A stretch of DNA of 49,881 nt from NCBI GenBank assembly GCA_013365325.1, contig JABVXV010000229.1, forward strand, positions 54,989-104,869. Reading direction: 5' to 3'. Made by a program: the position numbers and the translations under genes. Shown here piece after piece: positions 1 through 14,100 of this stretch. Position 1 is the first letter of the stretch; the number at the start of each line of letters is the position of its first letter. This DNA comes from Dipetalonema caudispina. Lineage: Eukaryota > Nematoda > Chromadorea > Rhabditida > Onchocercidae. The notes below the pieces were generated by a model. The model was given only the letters and a program-made list of their open reading frames with translations, had not been told where the DNA came from and ran no database searches.

Positions 1-1722
1 CATATCACCATCATCAGCATCAACAACATTCCAACGCTTCATTATTAACTTCGGTACAAAATTCATCTGGCTCCTCTCAAAATACCAATGAAAATCCAAG
101 ATCTACCATTTATCACACTTATCATCATTATCAATCACAACGGCAGCTACAACAACCTTTTTCAACTGCGACCAAATCATCTTCCAGTATATCAGATGCT
201 TTGTTGTTAGCATTACGTCGAAGACCTGCTGCGCGTTTATTTCGCGCTTTATTCCAGTATATTCCAATACGTGATTCACCGAATGAGAATCCGCAATTGG
301 AATTACCACTTCAAGTATGTAATTCTTTGGTAATAGTTAGCTTACTCTTGCCATTAATCCTCGATAGAGATTGATTGATGATGTATCAGGGAAATGGAAT
401 CTTCTGCTGAAGAAATTTGGTGAGATGTAGTAACGAATTTAACCTAATTCATACTGATAATTTTATCTTCCCCTTTCATATTGGATCATGAAATTATTGC
501 TCAAAAGTGTAATAATTTTTGAAAGAATTAGCAAATCTGATAGGATGAAAATATATGTGATATATAGGATATTAGCAATATATCATCATATTCTTCCACT
601 ACAACATACGACTTTTTTTGATTTTTGCAATAAATTATCAACCAGATTTAATCATATTCTTTTTATTAAAATTTTTCCGGTACCAGCATCCGATTAGATA
701 TTGTTACATAATGCATAATAGAATGTTATTTAGTTAATTCTAAATTATTTGATAAAAAAAAAATCCTTTTCATAGAAGCGATAAATATAGGTACTAAAAA
801 TGTTATTTTGCAAAATTCAAAAGCTACAAAATCAGGAATGAAATGGAAATAGTTTGCATGATATAGAATTAAAGAATCTTAAAAGTACAAGATCTAATCT
901 TATTCGTTAAGGTTTAGTTGACATTAATCATAAAATCTTCTATCTCAAAAAATAATTCCGTTATATCTTTTCGATGGAATCTTTATTGATACTTTAAAGC
1001 TGAACTAAGAATGCCTAAATTCTTCCATAATTCCTTTTTTTTTTTTTGTATCTCCTCAATTATTCAATCAAAAAGTGATAATATAATAGAAAAAAATTGA
1101 AATGTTTGTATAGCTATATCGATAGTAACTTATTTTTTAAAATATTACCGTTATTTATTCACGATAGCAAGCATAAAAAGATATATACATATATAATAAA
1201 GAAATGATTTTATTCCAAATAATTCATGTAATCAAAGTGATATATCAAACTTTTAAAACTGGTCTATTACTTTGATTACTAAAAATTATTTGGAGGAAAA
1301 ATAAAAAGTTAAAATTTGGCATATGTTATTGAATTATTCGTATTAATCGTGCTATTAATGTGCTAATGAATGCTTACTACATTATTGCATTTTCTTCACC
1401 AACTTGATGGATATATTTCTCAAACTTTTTCGCTTTCGTTTAATTTCATATCATTTTTAATGTTTCACATCTTTAAGAAATAAATTGTAGCAAATTTTGT
1501 TTATGTTTGTCATAATTTTCTTTTTCTTTTATATTATTTGTACTGAAATGAATAAGATTAGTTTATATATCAATTGTTATCCTTAGCTAAATCAACAGTA
1601 TTTTTCGAACAAAATTACTCAAAAAGGAAAAAAAAAAAGAGATCTGAGATTTCAATTTCAGTTAATTTAAATATGATATTGAATAAACATATTATAATTA
1701 TTGTTTCACTTATCCTTCAACA

Positions 1723-1753
<31 letters not shown>

Positions 1754-2146
1754 GTTTTAATTATCCAAATGATAAGATATTTCAGGCCGGAGACTATATA
1801 TTGATACACGGTGAAATGGATGAAGATCAGTTTTATCATGGTGAAACATTGGATGGCCAAACGGGTTTAGTGCCATCAAATTACGTAGAACGTATACCTA
1901 ATCAGCAATTATTGCTGAATACATCCCGGGTTCGGTCACCATCGTTTCCGTTAACAGTACCTCAACATCTGACCCAAATTCAACATGATTTCTCCACTTC
2001 TTCAGCTCTTTCTGGTGCCACAGGTATTGCTGCAACTGTACAATCATCAACAACGCCACCACTGCCCGATTCTGTTTGCCCTTATCCTCCTGTTGATATT
2101 GCTAAAGTTACAGTGCAGGAAGTAAAGATTACCGATAATCCACGTG
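1..2146 (+). other. rimb-1: rimb-1 exons encoding first SH3 domain and linker
   Basis: The first exon (reading frame begins at base 3) starts with a His/Gln/Ser-rich stretch and ends in the SH3 first half, [20 protein letters not shown]. The second exon continues [20 protein letters not shown] and [10 protein letters not shown]. Together they carry the ALYDY-like, acidic RT-loop and ALVPSNYV hallmarks of a RIMBP SH3. The intron at 315-1785 splits the domain inside the fold, with donor CAA|GTATGT and acceptor TTTCAG|GCC after a long T tract. A Ser/Thr/Pro-rich linker follows to 2146. Confidence 0.9.
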
Positions 2147-4979
2147 GTAAGTTTTTGTTACTCTAATTCAATGCTAATATTATCACAACATCGATAGTAA
2201 TCTATTTATTATCAATTAATTAATTAATCTCAATTATTTACTAATATATTTTATAAATTCATAGCTTATAAATATTAATTTATCGGTTGATCCGTAAATT
2301 AATCTGTTAGTTAATTGAAAAATTTTGCTTTAACATACATTTCACATTATATTAATACATTTTTGTTTTCTAATCATGATCTTTGCTTTATAAAAAAAAA
2401 TTTTTTAGAAAATATATTTCGTTTTTTTTTTTTTTTCTAGTGATTTTTCAATTAATTACTTATTATTGTGAACGAAATAAGCTAATTTTTACTGCAAAAC
2501 AATAGATTTACAACAGATTTATTGTCATTTTATTTATATAATTAATTTAATATAATCATTATTTGTATCTTTTATTGTTTAAGTAAAAAAAAAAAATATA
2601 AACTGTGAGCAAATTGCGTGTGTTTTATACAATCGAGTCTAATTAATTAATTGTAGTGTATAATCTTTAATATTATAACAGTATGTATCTGTTTGCAACA
2701 TTGACAGAAATTTGAACGAAACTGATTATCACTATTCTAGTAATAAAAATATAATAAATAATACATCGCTGTGATCAAATTATTTTTTATTTTATTTCGA
2801 AAAAAATTTCACCAAGAATTGGTTCATATTTCAACTTTTATTATTTTCATATTTCATTTCTTGCTATATTACTTCTATTAAATTTGTTTAATTTCTGTAA
2901 ATTTTGCAATTTATTTTTTTACTGCTAATATTATCCTCCATTTATCATTAATATAAAATACGAAAAGCAATTGTATTTCTTTTTCAAAAATGATAAAAAT
3001 GTTCGGGTAAAAATAATTTGGGTTAGGTAAATTTTGCAAAACTATGAAATTTGCTAATTAAAGAATGATGATGTAGTTGTTCTGCTTATTTACGTATATT
3101 TGTAATATCGGATAATCACGAGAACTACATATAAATCATTTATTTGATAATTTGGTAGAAAATTTGAAAAATCCAATTAATATGCTACATTTAAGCGTTG
3201 TATTTTTTTTTTTTTTTTTTTGAAAAATGACAACACAATGCAAGATTACAAATCAATTTTTATGCTAAAAAATTTCTTTTTTCTTTTTCTTGATTTTTTA
3301 AAAACATTTTCAAAAAATTATTATTTAAGTAGCATATTCATTTATCGTAACAATTATATAATGTTCAGAAATAAAAATAACATTTTTTATAACTATTCTA
3401 GTTTAATTAATTTGAAATAGATTACAACTTCTCATTTTATCTCCAATGTCAATCGATAAATGCGTGTCATTTTTATAACATTTTGCAAGATTTTATAACT
3501 ATTTCAGTTTTCCTATTTAACTATATTGAACTAAAGTACGATGTTTTTCCTATCAAAGTTCGAAAATGACAGTTGTTCAATTATGATCTAATTTAATATC
3601 GAAATAATAATTTTGCAAATCCAAAAAGGATGAAAATAAAACTGATTTTCTTTTTCTTTTTTCATTAAAGTAGCATTTTTTTTTTTTTTTTTCATAAATT
3701 TCTTAGAATTTTAAGGTTTGTTAGATGCATACTATTTACTTAGAATGGGAAAGTTTTTTGTCATTTGGTAACATCGAAGAGTAAATGTCACAGTTAATTA
3801 AAATTTCTTTCGAACGACGCTCTGTACTGATCCTATCATATCTACTGTATCATATTTTATCGTATTCTATCGTATCGTATTGTATAGTAATACTTAATCA
3901 AAGAGATATGATTAAACAATTGTTGTGAATGTATTTTAATTTATTACTTTTCTTTGAAACAAAGATTTGAATTTTAGCAATAATTCGAAGTTTTTAAAGA
4001 CCGTAAACTGTTACTTAGTATCGTTATCATTTGCAAATAAAAATTATTAAATCATTACTTATAAGATAAATTATGCAAATTTACCGCAATATTCAATAGT
4101 GTTCTTAGTTTTTTCGAAATGAAAATTTCTGCTTTGCTTCTCTAAGACTCAATTTTAATTTTATCTAATTTTCAGTTTATATTTTCCTCCAATAAAGTTA
4201 ATCGGACGATTTCTTTTTGTATGATAATAGACAAAACTATATATTTTACTTTCTCACTTGCATAGATTTATCATCAAGTTATCCTGAATAAAGATATTGA
4301 CTTTTTTTTTTTGCGGGGGAGGAGAGGGAAATATGTGAACGAGAATGGGGAAAAGAAGAGGAAGAGAAAAGACGGAGGGTTTAGGTAAGAGAGAGAGGGA
4401 GGGAGGGAGAGAGAGAGAGAAGAGAGAAGTACGAAGTGAAGTATCATTTGCTTTTTCAATTTAACTGGAACGGAGAAAGAGATGTGGAAGAATAGCCTGA
4501 AGGAAAGCTAATGTAATCCCTTTAGGCTATGTCCAATATTTCTCTTATGTCTCCCGCCCTGTTTTATGCCTAGGCTTAAAACATTACTTTACTTAAGGCA
4601 TTTCTTAGACATACAAACAAATATGTATATACACATATATACGTTCATCTCTCTCCTACATCACTGTGAAAGTTCTACTGATGAATATTGAAGATCATGT
4701 ATGGCCTATGATGATTATTTAGCATGCAAGCTAGCTAAGTTATTCAAAGGCCTAAGGATTTATAAATGGCAAAATGTACCAGCAGACGAAATAGATAAAG
4801 TTAGGCAAAGTCATACGAATATGTTGTTGGAGGATTTCTGCCTTTCATTGATTTTCCACTCTGCTAAAAAGTAGAAATTATGTTAGTAAAAAAAATGCAG
4901 CAAGAAAGAGAAAATGCATCGAAGGGAAATATAAATAATAATAATAATGATAATAATAATAATGATAATAAAGATAAAA

Positions 4980-5043
<64 letters not shown>

Positions 5044-5099
5044 TAATAATAATAATAATAAATAATAATAAATAATAATAATAATAATAAATAATAATA

Positions 5100-5188
<89 letters not shown>

Positions 5189-8100
5189 CATTCACCATAA
5201 TATTCAATCAGATCACTTTTATGTTAAAGGAATTAGAAATTTCGCTAAAATATCAAATAAACTTTCAAGATAAAATTATGATCAGAAAATAATTAAAAAT
5301 TATTGTAATATACAAATAGTTACCCTGAAGTGTAATTCTATAATCTAATATATTCCCATAAAAATATTACATGTAATTGAGTTATGTTAACTACGTGTAG
5401 TAAGAATTAATAGTCATAGTATTGGTAGCTTTCAACTTATGGTATAATAGCATTAACTTATGATAACATGTGAATTAATAAATAGCAAATATTGGCAATT
5501 TAAGTAGTAAATGTTCAGCCATATTTTAGTCTGCAATATTATATTACTGTTTCTATCGTATGTTTATTGCTTTTGACCTTTCATAATTAACCTTTTAGTA
5601 TTTTCAGTGCCTTTCCCACAGGAGCTAACAGTGGAGAAGAAGATGAGTCGTAGTTGTGTAATATCATGGTCTGCACCGGATGATTCGTTATTGCCCATAT
5701 CACAGTATCACGTTTGCGTGGATAGTATTGTCCGTGCTGTAGTACCGGGATCTTTCAAGTGTAAAGCACTGATCGAAGATATCGATTTGTCAAAACCGAC
5801 TAACCTATCGGTGCGTGCTGTGACTGAAAATGGACATAGTCCAGATGCTGCATGTACTATTTCATTGGGAAAAGGTTTATATTTCGAAGAAATTTTGAAA
5901 TTTAAAGAAAGCAAAAAAAAAGCATTCGATTTTCTTTGCACAGTTTGAAGTTTATTTACTTTGGAATTAATTTAAATTGAAAAAAAAAACTTTTTTTCCT
6001 AAATATATTAATTTAGATGCACCGATAGCACCACAGCATGTTCGTATCTGGTCGATAACACCCATATCAGCTTGTGTTTCATGGTACCCAAGTGATAGTA
6101 ATGCGGAACATGTTATTCTGCTCAATGCGGTAAAAGTGGGAATGTGCCCTTCTTCTGTCTTTCAGGTAAAAATTCATAAATTTCATAAAAATGAAAACTT
6201 TTGAAGTTTTTTTTTTTGTTCATTCATCATAATATTATCTCATATATCATTCAAAAATTGGTAAATTTACTTATCATATAAAGAGATATTTAATATTTGA
6301 TTACCAATATTCCTTATGATACTTGTATATCTATTAATACAGGTTTCTATAAAATTCGTAATATGTTTCTTTTTTTGCCAAAAAATATAGAATATTTACT
6401 GTGATCACTTAACAATTCTCCATTTTGTTGTAGGTGCAATTAAATGGTCTTTTACCCTCAACAATCTACCGTGTCTCTGTACGTACCAAACATCCGAAAG
6501 CTGTCTTAGAGCAGCGACCTGTCGAACGATGTTGCGATTTCAAAACGCTGCCAAAAAGTTTTTCATTTTCTAAATACTTTTCATATTTTGAATAATATAA
6601 TTTAAATAATTTTCACAACTTTATTGTAACGGAAAGTAATGATTAGTTGTGTTCAAATTATCTACTTTTATTAAATCAACAATCAATCAATAATTATTAC
6701 TTCTATTGTTGGTCAATTTACGATTAGTTCTTTCAATTTTTTATTACTAAAAAACCATTGATTTTTTTAATTTTTTATTACTAAAAGAATTTGAACCTAA
6801 GAATATGATATAATACGTTTCATCTTTTTATAATCCAATTAAAATTCATACTATGAGATTTCAGTCGGTCTTCCGGATCCGCCTTCCAATGTACAGGTTG
6901 AAATGGGTCCACAACCTGGTACACTTTTGGTTTCTTGGACACCGGTCACTAGTCAACCATTACCACCCTCTCGTGCCGCTGTACATTCCTATCTCGTTTA
7001 TGCCGATGGTCGTAATATTGCTCAAGTGCCAAGTGTAAATGGTAAGTATACTAATTTTAACTATTTCTAAAATTTTCATAATTAAACTGATTTGTAATTA
7101 TCAAATTATTTGAATAAAACAATTTCTCTAAGCATACATTAAAAATTTTAATTCATTTAACTGCAAATTCATTATTTTTTTAATATACAAAAAAATATTT
7201 CAAATAAAGAAAGGGAAAAAGATAATTGAAAATAATTCTTTCAAAAATTATAGAATTAAAAAAAAAAAAAAAAATGTAATTTGCAGAACTTCTTGACTTA
7301 TCATACAACTTATATCGTTGTTACTTTCCTGTAATTCTTTTATTCATTTCAGTTAATTCTATCATATTTTGATTTTTTATTTCTTTTCTATTTCTTTCCT
7401 TCTCTTTCTTTTATACTGAAAATATTTTATCAATAAAAAGTTATATCATTTTGAAAGGGGAAATTTATAACAAATTATTGGCATAGAGACTTTTCTTTTC
7501 CCTTTTTTTTTTTTTCTTTTTTTTACCATAACATGCGATTCATTTAATACATAATTCATTTATACCAATATATCTATCTTTTTCTATTAACATAAAGAGT
7601 TATAAATTTTTGAATATTTCAAATTCCAACATTTTTTTTTCTCGAATTTTTTATTCTTTTCTCAAAAGACAATTTTTTTAGTATATTTTAGAAATATTTC
7701 GGTACATATAATATGCAAATAGCAATCGTATGAAATTTAAATTTTACTTTTCCATGCATTTATTGAACGAAATTATTATAAATCATAAAATTAACTTTTA
7801 TTAATTTCAATTTTATCAATAAAAAAATATAAATGGTATACAGTATCTTTTCCATACTTTCAACATAAATACTGACTAAAATTTGTAATAAAATGAGAGG
7901 AAATTTTAGTTCCTCGGAAAATATAAATCTTATATAGCCTTAAGTCATTTCAATACTTTCTAGGCTTTTGAAAGCAATGCTTTTTTAAATTATCTTAATT
8001 ATACAAGAGCTTTCATCTGTTTTTCCTATTTTATTCTCATATTTTTGAAATACTTTGCCTATAAGAATAAATTTGAATTTAGTTTATAAAATTAATCCTT

Positions 8101-11100
8101 ACTTTTAGAAATAAATTTGCATCATTCTGTTATGTGCAAAAAAAAAAAAAAAAAAAAAAAAATCTGTCAATCTTCGAAATTATCATTGAAAGAATTTTCC
8201 AGTTATTATTACTCTTAACAATAAGCGCTAATTGTTTTAATAGTTAATTTTCTTTTTCAATTTAGGGGAAAAAAAATTTGGATGAAGTTTTTTGCAAACT
8301 TTAATTTCATTTTACACAAATATGAATCGTATCAATTCATTTTCATTTAAATATATAATATTTATCAGTGAAATTGTTGTAAATAATTGCAATCAAAAAC
8401 TTTTCTTTTTTTCCACTGATTATTTTTTATCATATTAAGAGTAGTAGTGTTAAACAGTTTCCGAAACAATTTTTTATCAATATTTTTTGACGTAATTTTC
8501 CGAAAAATTTCGAATCAATTTATACTTATATTTTAAAATACAATTTCCTACAAAGTTTAGTATTTTCCTTCCTCTAAACATAAATTACTATAAATTTCTT
8601 ATAATTAATCACATAAAACCATTGTATTTTTTTTTTTTTTTTTTCATCCCAAAACAGTATAAATAAAAACCGGTTAGCATCATACAATTTCATATTTCCG
8701 GTTTCTTTTATTTATGCCCAATTATTATCGAAAAGTTCACGCTTTTCCTTATCTTTTTTATTTTTTTTTTTCCTTCCTTCTTTTCTTTTCCTTTTTTTTT
8801 TTTCCCAGTTTTAAAGATCGTCTGGAAATGCTTCAAAATAAAAATGATTGATTATACTATTGGGATATGAGGGTAAAAAATAAGAGAAAGAAAAGATTTT
8901 CATCAGAAATCCTTGAAAAAAATGTTACCGAATTGAAGTTTTCCATTTCAAATAGTCAAATTTAAATTGATGGACTTGGTAGGGTAGTCCAATATAAGTA
9001 GCTCAACAAGGAATTTAGCCAGTTGTATGCTTACTTTTCTTTGCATGAAAATATACAATAGGCAAAAATTTAATTTCGTGTAATATATGTACAATTCGTT
9101 ATTGTTGGTATTATTTTATAAGTATGCTTAACTGCAATTTTAAACAGTCAATAGATTATGAGGATGAAAATTAATAAGTCTTAATAAAATTTGAAGGGAT
9201 GGAATAATTCAGGCCTAACATGTGAAATATTAACAGATATTATTTATTTAAATGAAGTTTAATGCAAATCATATCAATTATACTCAAACTTTTATGTATT
9301 ATCAGTTTGGTGAACTGTTAACACTAACGAATGAACAGAGATAGATGTGAATGTAAATAGTAAATAAGCAAACAAATTATTTTTCAAATAAATAAATCGT
9401 TTTGATAGCATTAATGATTGAATAACAACTAGAAAATATCCTAAATTCTATATTTTTAAAGCCTAAAAACATTTGTCGAACTAAAAAATTTATAGGTTAA
9501 GAATTTTCGGAGAAGTTATGCAATTTTCCTGATTTTGCTAGTTTAATATATTTCAAATAAGTTCATAGCAGTTCATTTGATTTTAATTGATAATTGAACT
9601 TAGTTTTACGGCAAAAATTTAGAAATTTAATCTTCTCTATTCCCCTCAGAAATATTTCCTGAAAAAATTAACGCATGACCAGCTGTTTTCTGCGAAGTTA
9701 TTCGATATCTATATATATATATATTTTTTTTCCACGATTAAACAAGAGATCTCTATCTGGGGTAGTCAAGTAATCGGATTAACCGCCACTAATAATCTTC
9801 CGGGGAATGAATTATTTTAAAAGTATAGCTTTCCAGAAATTATCTGTTAGTCGATTCGAGTTTTAGTTGCTATAAATAGATGGATAGTTTTTCTTACAGA
9901 TCTGTGTTTAGCTGATAACAGCATTTTTGTTCAGATAAGTTGAAGCGTAAAATTCCGGAAAATTGTAATTTGCTCAATTCATGGACTTCCCTAAAACAGT
10001 TGGGTGATTTATCCTTTTCTTCCTATCTGTTCTATTGCTTCTATGCAAAATTCTTCCTAAATTCTTTTAATGGTGATAATTGATCGGCGATTTTTGTTTT
10101 TCATCCGGAAACTTAACAAGTAATTACTAACTGACTTCTTGCTATTCCGATTTATTCCTCCACATTAATTACCCGGATTTTTAATTAGGATAAAAAATCA
10201 TTAAACATTGGGAACCAAAATATAATATACAAAATAGTGAAATTATATACTATGATTTGTTGTAAGGAAAATATCTCCTATCATAGTCATCTCGAATTGT
10301 GAATTCAAGTTGAATTCAAATTGTTAATAAAGTTGACATAACAATCCGATAATACATTTTAAAAAAAAGGAAATATATATTTTTTTTTCTCATTTTGTAT
10401 TAATATGTAAGTAAAAGGGTCAAAAAATAGGAAAGGAAATTCTTAAGCAATTATTAATACATTTTAAATTTTAATCTATGTTGTCCAAATTTTTTCCGAA
10501 CTAATAATAACTTTATAGGTTGAAAACTTTTGATAAGAAAAGGATAGAAGAAATGATTAATCCTTTACTCAATAAACATCTTTTGTATTATTGAGTAAAG
10601 GATTAATGTGCGGATTAAAAATTTTTCAAACTTTAATAATTTCATTTGTTTTGTTTTGTTTTATTTTTTGCCCTTTCACTTATTTCATCATTTTAACATT
10701 TCATTTATTTCAATACTTCCAATATTTCAATGTAACAGTTAGATATTTATCAAATTCAGCTAATTACAGTAATGCAAAATATGGTTCGATAGTTTTATGC
10801 AAACAATGATAATACTATCCCTCGTTGGATTTTTTTTTTATTCAATTCAAATTAGTTATTTTGAACCAATTAATGAATGAATGGATTAGATGAAACAAAT
10901 AGTTCGTTTCATTTAATGGATATTAGAAATTTCATGTTATCTGATATTATTCACATGTAAGATGATAATTAATTTGGCAAGTTCGCGTTATTAAGAGGAT
11001 ATTAAATGAATTGGATGATTATTTCGTGTGAAATTTTAGCATAAATCAGNNNNNNNNNNNNNNNNNNNNNNNNNNNNNNNNNNNNNNNNNNNNNNNNNNN

Positions 11101-14100
11101 NNNNNNNNNNNNNNNNNNNNNNNNNNNNNNNNNNNNNNNNNNNNNNNNNATTTCATGTTATCTGATATTATTCACATGTAAGATGATAATTAATTTGGCA
11201 AGTTCGCGTTATTAAGAGGATATTAAATGAATTGGATGATTATTTCGTGTGAAATTTTAGCATAAATCAGCAATTTTCCAAAAATGAAAACTTCAGCTTT
11301 AATATTTGAGGTATTAATTGCAAATTCTACAAATATTTCGATGTATATTCTAATTGTTGAAAATTTCATAACACGATGAAAAAGATGGATCAGTTTGTTT
11401 TGCTTTGTTATATTGATAGAAAGAATAAGAAATAACTGAACAATAAATAAATTAAAGATGACATTCGGAAGAAATTGCTATTTTTTAAAAAAAATATTGG
11501 TTGATCACAATTAGTAATGTTTATGTATTCAAATTTTCATGATCGTTGAAAAAAAGTGGGAAATTCTTACTAAACTTTTCTATCATTTCATCTCTTTCTC
11601 TCTTTCTCTCTCTCTCTCTCTCTTATCATGGCATTCAAAGTATATTTTTAACTATTACCACAATTTATTAATTATTCCTATCATTATATAGCAAATATTA
11701 CATTCATTCATTTATGTAATTTAAAATCTTTTCCTCGGAATTTATTCGCATATAGTAGGCAGAGAGATGGAAAAATTTACAAATGACAATTGATTAACCG
11801 TATCCGGAAAGATATATTCAGATGAATCATAAATTTATTTAAAGAATAATAAAATTATCTGAACAATTTTTTTGTTAACTTTTATTTCCTTAAAATGATT
11901 TATTATAATAATATAAACAGCAAATTTAAAATAAGAAAAGTTATTGGAGCTGATTAAATTATCGAAATGTTTAAAATCCAATCAAAGTTTTTTTTTTTCA
12001 AAAATTATTTAGCAGATCACGTGCTTCTACGATTATCCGATTTTGCGGACGATCCACCAATTTTTATCACTGTTCGAACAAGAACAAAAGAAGGTGCCGT
12101 ATCATCCGATTCAAACGTTTGCCGTGTACCACGTGGTATTACCAACACCACCGAGCTTACAAATCGTACAACAACACTTGGCATACAATCGAATCCCTTA
12201 AATCTGGGGCAAGCAATACCCGGTACTGGTGCACGATCTTCATTGGTATGCTATAATTTAAACTCACTTTTGTTTAATCATAATTTTAATCTCTAATTTA
12301 ATCATAGTAAAGATGTGATATTACGTGAAACTATGTACATCATATCCTCACAAAAATAATAACACTAATGGTTTTTCATTCATTACTACAATTTTTAAGT
12401 TTTAAATTTAAATTTTCATATATTTAAAATCTACATTTTTACATTTTCATTTGAAATTGGAAGAAAAGAATAGCCAATTTTCACAAATGATAAAATACTT
12501 GAAGATTTTTCGAAACAATACACAATCGTTGATTGATCATTAATTCTCTCTTTTTTTCCTCTCTTTCTTTCTCTTTCTCCCTCTCTCTTCCCATTTCCTA
12601 TAAAATATTCAACTAAACACACTACAAAAAAAAGCGAAAAGTTTAGCTTAAAATTATTAAAATCAATAATAATTTACATAAGTCTTCAGCGCAATGGGCG
12701 CTGAAGTCATCACTAATATTGCCGCCCATTCTCGGCAATGTATCATTTTAGTTTTAAATTACAAGTTAATATCAATCATATTGAAAAAAAAAGGTGATTG
12801 CTTTTCGTTTTAATATTATTCAAATCTTTTTTACCTTTTTTTTCCCGTCCCCTCTTTTTTAGGTATTAAACATTCAATAATAAGCAAAAAAAAATTTGCA
12901 TATATTTTAAGATATCATCGCTTATTCCGATAAATATTTCTGGTGGACAAACACCGATCATATCTGCAACAGCAGCAGCAGCAACAACAACAACAACAAC
13001 AACAGCACCAACAACAGCAACCACTGATCTTTTACAAACTTCTCAGGGAAACGTTTCTGGTGTTAATAACTTAATGAATAATTCGATGATATTATCATCA
13101 CGTCCATCTGCTACAGCAACATTTGGAAGTCATCATATTACACCTGGTCTGTATCTATATTTCTTTCAATTTAATTCTTCAACCTTTTTTTTTTTTTTCA
13201 CTTCTCTTTCTTTTCCTTTTCTTTTTTTTTTTTTTTTTTCGTTTTGCTTCATTTCGAAATTAAAGTATTCGAAATATTTCACACTTATTTGACAGCTTAT
13301 TTAAGCAGCAACAATGTCTCATCTCTCATTTATGAAAGTCTATCTCTCCAATGACATATTATCCTTGTCCTTTTTGCTAGGCTACATATTCATTTGAGAA
13401 TTGATCGTTAAAGATGCAATGCCTTAGCTTTTTATTTCTAGACTCTCTCTCAGTTACAACTAGTCTGGCCTTTTTATTTAACCTACAATACTTTACACTT
13501 ATTTTAATATTAATATTAGCCAAATTTTTGTCATGGTACTATCATCGTCATCTATACAATGTGGTAAGTGATTTTCAGATAACAATATATTGGCAAGATA
13601 TTCAGGTCTCGTTCAAATGCATATCGGTGAATATCATCAATTGATACAAAGTAGTGATAATAGTAGTAATAGTAATGGTGGTGGAGGTGATAGTAGTGAT
13701 TTAATAATGATCGTTGATGAACAAAATTATCTAATTTAGGGATAGCATCAATAATAAATGCATTAAACTCTTACACTATCACAGGTATACCGGTGACCAA
13801 TAGTTCATTGCTCAATGTATCAGGAAATGGTAAATTGGGATATTCTGGTACAACCGGAATAAATTATGATGAATTATTGAAAAATTATCCAACATCTGGC
13901 ACATTACATGAGGTTTATTTTTATTTTAATTTAAAAAAAATTTCTTTTTTTTTTTTAAATGATTGCATTAAATAAGTTTTAACTCATCTTATGCATAATT
14001 TTATACTACTCTTTTGATAATACAATAGAATTCCAATTAAATTATTGAAAAATTTATTTAAAAAATGAACTTATTAATGACTGTTTTTCTTTTTCATAAT

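Larger units (their letters stand above)
7042..12012 (+). other. largest rimb-1 intron (about 5 kb), includes assembly gap
   Basis: The donor is AATG|GTAAGT and the acceptor region is ATTTAGCAG, where TAG and CAG are both usable in frame, giving optional inclusion of one codon. The intron is AT-rich with many A/T homopolymers. It includes a perfect snapback palindrome at 10556-10607, a 100-N gap at 11050-11149 flanked by a 121-bp direct repeat, and a (TC)n tract near 11587-11622. No embedded gene was recognised on either strand. Confidence 0.7.
5608..12245 (+). other. rimb-1: rimb-1 exons encoding three tandem FN3 domains
   Basis: Exon 5608-5874 carries the first fibronectin type III domain ([12 protein letters not shown]... 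[12 protein letters not shown]). Exons 6017-6165 and 6434-6557 carry the second ([11 protein letters not shown]... [13 protein letters not shown]). Exon 6865-7041 begins the third ([12 protein letters not shown]... LLVSWTPV), completed by 12013-12245 (HVLLRLSDF... [11 protein letters not shown]). The conserved Trp and the Tyr/Val-rich F and G strands are visible in each. An intron of almost 5 kb interrupts the third domain. In RIMBPs this module is scaffold rather than enzyme. Confidence 0.88.

Noticed and set aside
4878..5207. Poly-Tyr/Leu/Ile and poly-Asn open frames.
   Set aside because: Created by the AAT microsatellite; no start context, domain or splice support.
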